In this document: positions 16,345 through 21,868 of the stretch, piece after piece
How the letters are laid out: every line of letters starts with the position of its first letter
Position numbering within the stretch: the first letter of the stretch is position 1
Source: an uncultured bacterium
Lineage (GTDB): Bacteria; Bacillota; Clostridia; TANB77; CAG-508
DNA length: 21,868 nucleotides
Direction of reading: 5' to 3'
Assembly: GCA_905214245.1 (NCBI GenBank)
Contig: CAJMLO010000011.1
Coordinates: 1 to 21,868, forward strand
The notes under the pieces: generated by a model
What the model saw: only the letters and a program-made list of their open reading frames with translations
The model's database searches: none
Told to the model about the DNA's origin: nothing
Position numbers and translations under genes: made by a program

Positions 16345-16839
16345 CTAATATGTAATTTTTCCATTTAATAAATCGTCATTTTTTATCCATTCATCCACAT
16401 CAATTATCTGGTAATTATTATTATCTATTCTAACTACTACATTTTTAATTCCACTATTTATAATCATCTTTCTACACATTTGACAGCATCCAGCATTTAT
16501 TTCATACTCTTTGCTATCTGTTCTATACTGCACAAGATATAAAGTTCCGCCAAGCATGTCTCTTCTTGCTCCACTTATTAAGGCATTCTGCTCGGCATGA
16601 ACAGAGCGGCATGCATCATATCCTGCATGTCTAACATCCGGAAAAATTTTTTTCTTACAGCAATATCCTAAATCTATGCAATTCTCTCTTCCTCTCGGTG
16701 CTCCACTATATCCTGTTGAAATAATCTCATCATTATTTACAACTACGGCACCTGATTTTTTTCTAAGACATGTGCTTCTTCCTGCAACAGCTTTTGCTAT
16801 ATCCAAATAATAATTAATTTTATCAATTCTTTCTTCCAT
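16345..16839 (-). CDS. dCMP deaminase-like protein (ComEB family)
   Basis: This 164-residue zinc deaminase resembles dCMP deaminase, which converts dCMP to dUMP for thymidylate synthesis. The zinc and catalytic residues are His81 and Glu83 (HAEQNALISGA) and Cys119 and Cys122 (CCQMC); the usual proline of PCxxC is a cysteine here. GAVVVNNDEIISTGYSGAPRG (about 30-50) and an inserted cysteine/histidine-rich stretch (Cys48, 60, 61, 77, His71) are typical of this family, where a second zinc can bind. AAAGGAAG precedes the ATG. It heads an operon with two unrelated membrane proteins, driven by the promoter at 16870-16898. Confidence 0.88.
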   Translation of the reverse strand: MEERIDKINYYLDIAKAVAGRSTCLRKKSGAVVVNNDEIISTGYSGAPRGRENCIDLGYCCKKKIFPDVRHAGYDACRSVHAEQNALISGARRDMLGGTLYLVQYRTDSKEYEINAGCCQMCRKMIINSGIKNVVVRIDNNNYQIIDVDEWIKNDDLLNGKITY

Positions 16840-16864
16840 TTTTATCTTCCTTTAATATTTTCTT

Positions 16865-16891
16865 ACACTATATTATCAAATAATATAGTGT
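16865..16891 (-). repeat. palindrome overlapping the deaminase-operon promoter
   Basis: Two 12-base arms (16865-16876 and 16880-16891) are perfect inverted copies around a 3-base loop. They cover the -10 box and most of the spacer of the proposed promoter, as an operator would. It could also form an RNA hairpin. Confidence 0.6.
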
Positions 16892-16898
16892 TTGGCAA
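16870..16898 (-). promoter_or_regulatory. probable promoter of the deaminase/membrane-protein operon
   Basis: On the minus strand TTGCCA (16893-16898) and TAATAT (16870-16875) are 17 bases apart. The -35 box lies in the arm of the neighbouring hairpin at 16894-16932. Confidence 0.5.
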
Positions 16899-16932
16899 GA
16901 ACAAAGTGACATAAATCATCTTTGTTCTTGCC
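16894..16932. repeat. 13-bp inverted repeat
   Basis: Arms 16894-16906 and 16920-16932 pair perfectly, with further pairing inside the 13-base loop (TGA/TCA). No gene overlaps it convincingly. Confidence 0.7.
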
Positions 16933-16987
16933 GATTTGAGTTTTCGACTAAGAGGAGAAAATCTCAAAGGCAATAGCGATTGTAGCA

Positions 16988-17032
16988 TTTTTTCAATACT
17001 AGGAAATAAGAAATTTCCTAGTATTGAAAAAA
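16988..17032. repeat. 20-bp perfect inverted repeat
   Basis: Arms 16988-17007 and 17013-17032 are perfect inverted copies around a 5-base loop. The T6 and A6 runs lie at the outer ends of the arms, so it is not a standard terminator by itself, although it could act as a second barrier behind the rpmF terminator. Confidence 0.7.
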
Positions 17033-17057
17033 AACAGCATTTTAAAATGCTGTTTTT
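17030..17057 (-). terminator. rpmF: terminator of rpmF
   Basis: A 14-bp self-complementary stem (17030-17043 with 17044-17057; the innermost bases would open as the loop) is followed on the minus strand by a run of eight T, just past the rpmF stop. Confidence 0.8.
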
Positions 17058-17063
17058 CATATA

Positions 17064-17246
17064 TTAGTTTTCTGATTTAGCAACTACTTCTTTTCCATCA
17101 TAGTATCCACATGTTGGGCATACTCTATGTTGTTTAATTAGTTCATGACAATGTGAACATTCAACTAAATTTTGGTTTTCTAATTTCCATGTTGATCTTT
17201 TTAAACCTGTTCTAGCTTTTGACCATCTTCTTTTTGGTTGTGCCAT
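17064..17246 (-). CDS. rpmF: 50S ribosomal protein L32
   Basis: This 60-residue basic protein begins MAQPKRRWSKARTGLKRSTWK and has a four-cysteine zinc ribbon (CSHC at about 30-33 and CPTC at about 43-46), as in zinc-type L32. It belongs to the large ribosomal subunit. The GAGGGGGG ribosome site lies about 8 bases before the ATG. Upstream one often finds a YceD/DUF177 gene in Bacillota; here it is absent and the gene has its own consensus promoter. Confidence 0.97.
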   Translation of the reverse strand: MAQPKRRWSKARTGLKRSTWKLENQNLVECSHCHELIKQHRVCPTCGYYDGKEVVAKSEN

Positions 17247-17320
17247 ACTTCATTCCCCCCTCGACTGTTATCTATTGTATATATCTATATTTATATAGCG
17301 TTCAAAATTGATACTATAAA

Positions 17321-17349
17321 ATTATACTAACTTTTTTATTCTTTGTCAA
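17321..17349 (-). promoter_or_regulatory. consensus promoter of rpmF
   Basis: On the minus strand TTGACA (17344-17349) and TATAAT (17321-17326) match the consensus with a 17-base spacer, leaving a leader of about 70 bases. Confidence 0.8.
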
Positions 17350-17392
17350 GTGATATGCAGAATTTTTTTGTTAAATAAGGTTATGTAAACAG

Positions 17393-17421
17393 TTTCAATT
17401 AATAGTTCTAATGAATATACT
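17393..17421 (+). promoter_or_regulatory. weak candidate promoter of the asparagine-synthetase-like gene
   Basis: TTTCAA (17393-17398) and TATACT (17416-17421) are 17 bases apart and leave a very short leader before the GGAGG at 17434-17438. Confidence 0.35.
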
Positions 17422-17445
17422 ATAAATATATGTGGAGGATTGTTT

Positions 17446-18651
17446 ATGGGTGGTTTTATAGGTATTGTTAATCTTAAAAAAAATATAAAAAACGAAAAAA
17501 ATACTATTATAAAAATGAGTCATACTTTAGAAAATGTTGGACCTGATGAATGTGGCTATTTTGCAGAAGATAATATAATTTTGTCTCACCGAAGATTAAT
17601 CATTTCAGATGCAGATGGACGGAAAACAGCCAATGACATTTAATGAGTATGTAATTGTTTTTGCAGGTCAAATTTACAATATAGATATTTTGAAGGCAGA
17701 AATACTTGCTCATAATTTAAAACTTGAAACAAGTTCAGATACAGAAATTCTACTTAAATCTTATATTTGTTTTGGCTCAAAAGTAGTAAATAAATTAAGT
17801 GGAATTTTTTCATTTGCTATATGGAATAAAAAAAGTAAAACACTTTTTATGGCAAGAGACACTTTAGGAATCATGCCATTTTATTACTGTAAAATAAATG
17901 ATACTTTTATATTTTCGACAGACATAAAAGCAATATTAAGTCACCCCTCTATTTTAAATAACATATCTATTATAACTTTACCCTCTAACGAAGGAAAATA
18001 TTTTAATAAAACAATTTTTAAAAATATATATGAATTATCTCCATCATATAGCATGACATACAAAAACCGGAATATTAAAGTTTGATAATTGTTTGAATTT
18101 AGCTAAAACAAAATTAATGGATAATCCTCAATCACACTATAATAACATCTACAAACTAATAAAAATTAGTTTTGATGAGCAATTGATTTCAGATACACCT
18201 TTTTGTTTACTTCTTTGTAATCCTCGAACTTATAAAATTGCTTTGAATTATACACTGAATTATTGCAAAAATCATTATATAAGCAAATTAAATATTTATG
18301 TGTTACATTGTATTAATTTTAATCTTAAAGGCTTAGAAGTCAATTTAGAAGAAAATACTATCAGTAAATTAAAAGAAAATATTGATATTGAAGTTAACAC
18401 AATTTTTATAAACGATTCAAGTATTGATTCAATATTAAGCACCGTATGTAACGATATTAAACAAAAATATAATATATGTATTTCCGATATTGCAATTGGT
18501 AAATTATTTAAAGCAAATAAAAAATATAATATTAATCTTGTTCAAAAAATATTCAAATTCGGTAGAAGTAATCGGTCTTTTTGTGAAATTTCCATTTTTA
18601 AATGTTGAACTGCTTAAATATATTGACGGTCTGCCAGATGACCTGCCTTAA
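17446..18651 (+). CDS. asparagine-synthetase-like protein read through three +1 frame changes at CGG codons
   Basis: The family is AsnB: an N-terminal glutamine amidotransferase domain, then an ATP-dependent synthetase domain. The match runs in frame from ATG 17446 (GGAGG 7 bases upstream) to CGG 17620; continues in the +1 frame to CGG 18068; +1 again to CGG 18573; and +1 again to TAA 18649-18651. Skipping the C each time gives one 400-residue protein with no internal stop and with glycine at each junction, as the family has. Kept motifs include HRRL (48-51), SSDTEILLKSY (96-106), GIFSFAIW, MARDTLGIMPFYY and PFLN. Lost are Cys1 (MGGF start), Asn74 (Ala73 here), and the ATP-binding SGGxDSS (257-263, CNPRTYK). 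It ends early compared with AsnB (500-600 residues). Read in one frame only, it stops after 65 residues. Alternative: a decaying pseudogene. Confidence 0.75.
17620..17623 (+). other. +1 frame-change site 1 (CGG-A)
   Basis: In the incoming frame the codons are GGA CGG AAA. The upstream frame holds HRRLIISDADG and the next frame holds GKQPMTF, which is the standard continuation in AsnB. Without the shift translation stops at 17641-17643. Confidence 0.75.
18068..18071 (+). other. +1 frame-change site 2 (CGG-A)
   Basis: In the incoming frame the codons are AAC CGG AAT. The upstream frame holds SPSYSMTYKN and the next frame holds GILKFDN, matching the short beta-turn that links the two AsnB domains. 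Without the shift translation stops at 18083-18085. Confidence 0.75.
18573..18576 (+). other. +1 frame-change site 3 (CGG-T)
   Basis: In the incoming frame the codons are AAT CGG TCT. The next frame reads GLFVKFPFLNVELLKYIDGLP, the counterpart of the AsnB segment that normally reads like GxExRxPFLD. Without the shift translation stops at 18606-18608. Confidence 0.75.
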
Positions 18652-18661
18652 ATCAACAGTA

Positions 18662-18689
18662 AAAGCCAGTCTTGTTTAAGACTGACTTT
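18662..18689. terminator. probable bidirectional terminator between the asparagine-synthetase-like gene and ppdK
   Basis: A 12-base arm pair (18662-18673 with 18678-18689), with one mismatch and a 4-base GTTT loop, is flanked by A/T-rich ends. It lies 10 bases after one stop and 7 before the other. Confidence 0.6.
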
Positions 18690-18696
18690 GTTTACT

Positions 18697-21318
18697 TTAT
18701 CTTGGATATTTAATTGCTGCTTGTGAAGCTGCAAGTCTAGCTATTGGAACTCTAAATGGTGAGCAAGAAACATATGTTAAACCAACTCTATGACAATATT
18801 CTACAGAACTTGGCTCTCCACCATGTTCTCCACATATTCCAAGTTCAATATTAGGTCTTGTTTTTCTTCCTAGATCTATGGCCATTTCAACAAGCTTACC
18901 TACACCCTTTTGGTCAATTTTCTTAAATGGATCATTGTCATATATTTTTTTATCATAATATTCTCCTAAGAATTTTCCTGCATCATCACGACTAAATCCA
19001 AATGTCATTTGTGTTAAATCGTTTGTACCAAATGAGAAGAATTCAGCTTCTTTTGCAATTTCATCAGCAAGTAGTGCTGCTCTTGGAATTTCAATCATTG
19101 TACCAATCATATATTCAAGATTTGCATTTTTCTCTTTTATAACATCAGATGCTGTTTTTGTAACAATATTTTTTACATATTGAAGCTCTTTAATTTCACC
19201 AACTAGAGGAATCATAATTTCTGGTTTTACTTTTATTCCTTCGTTTTGAACATTTATAGCTGCTTCAATAATAGCTCTTGTTTGCATTTCTCCTATTTCA
19301 GGATATGTTACATCAAGTCTGCAACCTCTGTGCCCCATCATAGGGTTAAATTCATGAAGTCCATTAACCACATTCTTCAATTCTTCAAAAGTCATATTCA
19401 TATCTTTTGCAAGAGCTTCTATTTCTTCATCTGTATGTGGTAAAAATTCATGTAATGGTGGATCAAGTAATCTTATTGTTACAGGTAGACCTTTCATCTC
19501 TCTAAATAAGCCTTCAAAATCTTCCCTTTGCATTGGTAGAATTTTTGCTAAAGCATTTTTTCTCTGTTCAACTGTTTTTGAAACAATCATTTCCCTTATA
19601 GCAGAAATCCTTTCTGGTACAAAAAACATATGTTCTGTTCTACATAGTCCAATGCCTTGTGCTCCGAACTCATATGCTTGTTTTGCATCTTTTGGAGTAT
19701 CAGCATTTGCTCTAACTTCCATTTGTCTATATTTATCTGCCCATTCCATAAATGTAGCAAAATTTCCTGATACAGATGCTGCAACAGTATCAATTCTTTC
19801 GCCATACACATTTCCTGTAGAACCATCAAGTGAAATCCAATCGCCCTCATGATATTTGTTTCCATCTACACTAAAGAATTTTTCTGCTTCGTTTACTACA
19901 ACATCTCCGCATCCGGCAACACAGCATGTTCCCATACCACGTGCAACAACTGCAGCATGAGATGTCATACCACCTCTTACTGTTAAAACTCCGTGACATA
20001 CATGCATTCCATCAATATCTTCTGGAGAAGTTTCAAGTCTAACTAAAACAAGATCTTTTTCTCCTTGATTGTGAAGTTCAACAGCTCTTTCTGCTGTAAA
20101 TACAACCTTACCTGTTGCAGCCCCTGGAGATGCAGCAAGTCCTTTTGCAATTGGCTTAGTTGAGTTTAATTTTTCAGTATCAAAATTAGGATGAAGTAGT
20201 TGGTCAAGTTGATTTGGCTCAACTCTTAATACAGCTTCTTTTTCATCAATCATACCTTCTGCTACTAAATCAACTGCAATTTTCAATGCAGCATTTGCTG
20301 TTCTTTTTCCATTTCTAGTTTGCAAGAAATATAATTTACCATGCTCAATTGTAAATTCCATGTCTTGCATATCTTTGTAATGTCTTTCAAGTTTATTTGC
20401 ATACATAATAAAATCTTCATATGCTTTTTTATTTGTATTTTCAAGCTTAGCAATAGGTTCTGGCGTCCTTACTCCCGCAACAACATCCTCGCCTTGAGCA
20501 TTCATTAAATATTCACCAAATATTTTATTTTCTCCTGTAGCTGGATTACGAGTAAATGCAACACCTGTTCCACAATCTTCTCCCATGTTTCCAAATACCA
20601 TTTCTTGAACATTAACTGCTGTTCCCCAATCAGATGGAATATCATTTAATTTCCTATATGTGATAGCTCTAGGATTATTCCAAGATCTGAACACTGCTTC
20701 AACAGCTTCAATTAATTGCTCTGATGGATTGTTTGGAAAATCACTGTTTTTTTCTCTTCTATAGATTTCTTTGAATCTTGTAACTAATTCTTTTAAATCA
20801 TCTGCTGTGAGTTCTGTATCAAGTTTAACTCCTCTTTCAGCTTTCATTTTATCAATTTCTTCTTCAAATAGTGATTTTTGTATTTCCATAACAACATCAC
20901 TATACATTTGAATAAATCTTCTGTAACTATCATATGCAAATCTTTCATTGCTCTTAGCTAAAGCTTGTACGACCTCTTCATTTAAGCCCAAGTTAAGTAT
21001 TGTATCCATCATACCAGGCATAGATGCTCTTGCTCCTGAACGAACTGATACAAGTAGTGGATTATCAACACTACCAAATTTTTTGCCTGTAATTTTTTCA
21101 AGTTCTGTTAAACTGTTAAATATTTGTGTTTTGATTTCATCTGTGATGTTTTTGCCATCATCATAATACTTTATGCATGCCTCTGTTGTTACTGTAAATC
21201 CTTGTGGGATAGGAAGTCCAAGATTAGTCATTTCTGCTAAGTTAGCACCTTTTCCTCCTAGTAATTCACGCATTGAAGCATTTCCTTCTTTGAACAAATA
21301 TACATATTTATTTGCCAT
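18697..21318 (-). CDS. ppdK: pyruvate, phosphate dikinase
   Basis: This 873-residue protein is full-length pyruvate phosphate dikinase, which interconverts pyruvate, ATP and phosphate with phosphoenolpyruvate, AMP and pyrophosphate; in fermenters it often runs in the glycolytic direction. It has an N-terminal ATP-grasp domain (LLGGKGANLAEM near 20, SVRSGARASMPGMMDT near 91-106), a swivelling phosphohistidine domain (GGMTSHAAVVARG, His at about 454) and a C-terminal TIM barrel with GTNDLTQ and GICGEHGGEP, then the catalytic-cysteine region YVSCSPFRVPIARLA. ATG 21316-21318 is chosen since AGGAGG lies 7 bases upstream; two extra in-frame codons upstream begin with TTG. A promoter lies at 21358-21386. 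Confidence 0.97.
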   Translation of the reverse strand: MANKYVYLFKEGNASMRELLGGKGANLAEMTNLGLPIPQGFTVTTEACIKYYDDGKNITDEIKTQIFNSLTELEKITGKKFGSVDNPLLVSVRSGARASMPGMMDTILNLGLNEEVVQALAKSNERFAYDSYRRFIQMYSDVVMEIQKSLFEEEIDKMKAERGVKLDTELTADDLKELVTRFKEIYRREKNSDFPNNPSEQLIEAVEAVFRSWNNPRAITYRKLNDIPSDWGTAVNVQEMVFGNMGEDCGTGVAFTRNPATGENKIFGEYLMNAQGEDVVAGVRTPEPIAKLENTNKKAYEDFIMYANKLERHYKDMQDMEFTIEHGKLYFLQTRNGKRTANAALKIAVDLVAEGMIDEKEAVLRVEPNQLDQLLHPNFDTEKLNSTKPIAKGLAASPGAATGKVVFTAERAVELHNQGEKDLVLVRLETSPEDIDGMHVCHGVLTVRGGMTSHAAVVARGMGTCCVAGCGDVVVNEAEKFFSVDGNKYHEGDWISLDGSTGNVYGERIDTVAASVSGNFATFMEWADKYRQMEVRANADTPKDAKQAYEFGAQGIGLCRTEHMFFVPERISAIREMIVSKTVEQRKNALAKILPMQREDFEGLFREMKGLPVTIRLLDPPLHEFLPHTDEEIEALAKDMNMTFEELKNVVNGLHEFNPMMGHRGCRLDVTYPEIGEMQTRAIIEAAINVQNEGIKVKPEIMIPLVGEIKELQYVKNIVTKTASDVIKEKNANLEYMIGTMIEIPRAALLADEIAKEAEFFSFGTNDLTQMTFGFSRDDAGKFLGEYYDKKIYDNDPFKKIDQKGVGKLVEMAIDLGRKTRPNIELGICGEHGGEPSSVEYCHRVGLTYVSCSPFRVPIARLAASQAAIKYPR

Positions 21319-21357
21319 ACACAAACCTCCTTAATTCTTTTGTTTCAAGTTAAAACA

Positions 21358-21386
21358 ATTATATATATAAATTATGAAAAAGTAAA
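21358..21386 (-). promoter_or_regulatory. promoter of ppdK
   Basis: On the minus strand TTTACT (21381-21386) and TATAAT (21358-21363) are 17 bases apart, about 40 bases from the start codon. Confidence 0.6.
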
Positions 21387-21456
21387 CAAAATTATTCATT
21401 TTTTAAAAATAATTATTACTATTTTAAATATCTATTATATCATCTCACATATATAA

Positions 21457-21488
21457 ATAGATGGCATATCGTTTGATATACCATCTAT
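21457..21488 (-). terminator. hairpin downstream of the FGE-like gene, probable terminator
   Basis: Arms 21457-21470 and 21475-21488 pair over 14 bp on the minus-strand transcript (one G-U pair) with a 4-base loop, followed by TTTATATAT. It is the only structure I see in the 257 bases between ppdK and the next stop codon, apart from the ppdK promoter. Confidence 0.5.
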
Positions 21489-21575
21489 CCAATTTGCTCC
21501 ATCATAAAGAGAACATTTACGTTTTTATTATTATATAAACTGTAAGCTTTATTTTATCGCTATTAGTGTTCATGG

Positions 21576-21868
21576 TTATTTTATGTAAAGTGTTGGACGG
21601 AAAGAATAATAACCATTGCAATTAGTTAAATCATAACTGTAACGAAAACTTATTGCTTTATTATTATTAAAATCTCCTCCTCTTCCTACACGATTGTTTG
21701 CATTTCCGCCAGCCTCCATCGTCCATTCATCGCAATTTCCAGCAAAATCATATATATTTTTAGATACATCTGATTCCACACTTCCTGTTAGGGCAAATGA
21801 ACCTGTTGTAGGAGTTGTTCTTTGACTATCTCCTATATATCTACACATTGCATCCCACTGACATCCAT
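21576..21868 (-). CDS. C-terminal part of an FGE/SUMF1-fold protein (partial, 5' end outside the window)
   Basis: The frame is open to the window edge, where it reads GCQWDAMCRYIGDSQR, so an internal ATG at 21846-21848 is not the start. About 97 residues are visible. The pattern NIYDFAGNCDEWTMEA, then VGRGGDF, SFRYSYD and a final SFRPTLYIK is that of the formylglycine-generating-enzyme-like (C-type-lectin-like) fold, in which GNVWEWT and RGGSF are usual. In this kind of bacterium such domains often end surface or pilin-like proteins rather than true sulfatase-modifying enzymes. The two cysteines visible (in GNCDEW and TNCNGYY) do not show the enzyme's copper-binding arrangement clearly. Function is undecided. 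Confidence 0.75.
   Translation of the reverse strand, partial: GCQWDAMCRYIGDSQRTTPTTGSFALTGSVESDVSKNIYDFAGNCDEWTMEAGGNANNRVGRGGDFNNNKAISFRYSYDLTNCNGYYSFRPTLYIK

Noticed and set aside
16863..17060. 65-codon ORF on the minus strand
   Set aside because: It runs through the rpmF terminator and the inverted repeats, lacks a ribosome site and has no recognisable product.
17446..18608. Reading the asparagine-synthetase-like locus as three separate small genes
   Set aside because: The later pieces have no ribosome sites (they would start at an internal ATG or a TTG), and the three parts align end to end with one AsnB-type protein.
17446..18651. Homopolymer sequencing errors as the cause of the frame changes
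   Set aside because: None of the three sites lies in a homopolymer (GGACGG, AACCGG, AATCGG), while long A and T runs elsewhere in the gene keep frame. Error is still possible and should be excluded by reads.

Overview
The window looks like a chromosomal segment of a very AT-rich, fermentative, Gram-positive anaerobe (Bacillota, Clostridia-like). The evidence is the low GC content, AGGAGG-type ribosome binding sites, near-consensus sigma-A promoters (several are TTGACA-N17-TATAAT), the pta-ackA acetate branch, pyruvate phosphate dikinase, a der-plsY-gpsA cluster and a spore photoproduct lyase homologue. A more exact placement (for example an uncultured gut clostridial order) is only a guess. 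I see no phage, insertion sequence, CRISPR array or tRNA gene.

Layout. 1-2280 (minus): a possible 47-residue ORF, a NadR-like nucleotidyltransferase, an SplB homologue and a prolyl-tRNA editing protein. 2381-3454 (plus): a Xer-type recombinase with a consensus promoter, ending at a shared terminator. 3530-5777 (minus): pta-ackA. 5911-7264 (plus): guanine deaminase coupled to an RluD-family pseudouridine synthase, ending at a terminator shared with the RNase P RNA gene (minus, 7303-7649). 7689-8842: a membrane-anchored unknown protein and, divergently, a small unknown protein. 8844-11815 (minus): der-plsY-gpsA, linking ribosome assembly with phospholipid synthesis. 11957-12853 (plus): a VbhA-like antitoxin and Fic toxin pair. 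12905-16839 (minus): a dCMP deaminase-like protein followed by two tandem paralogous polytopic membrane proteins. 16863-17058: a gene-free stretch packed with inverted repeats. 17064-17246 (minus): rpmF. 17446-18651 (plus): an asparagine-synthetase-like gene. 18697-21318 (minus): ppdK. 21576-21868 (minus): the C-terminal end of a formylglycine-generating-enzyme-like (SUMF1 fold) protein running off the window.

The most striking object is the asparagine-synthetase-like gene at 17446-18651. Its conserved sequence runs through three reading frames. Each of the three frame changes is +1 and falls exactly on an in-frame CGG codon, where skipping the C restores a glycine codon (GGA, GGA, GGT) and the family alignment. 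Reading by eye, I find no in-frame CGG in any other gene here (about 6,100 codons). The joined frame has no stop over about 400 codons. This suggests that CGG is unassigned or starved in this organism and works as a +1 frameshift signal in this gene. The encoded protein has also lost the catalytic residues of both asparagine synthetase domains, so it is either a translated pseudoenzyme or an unusually clean pseudogene.
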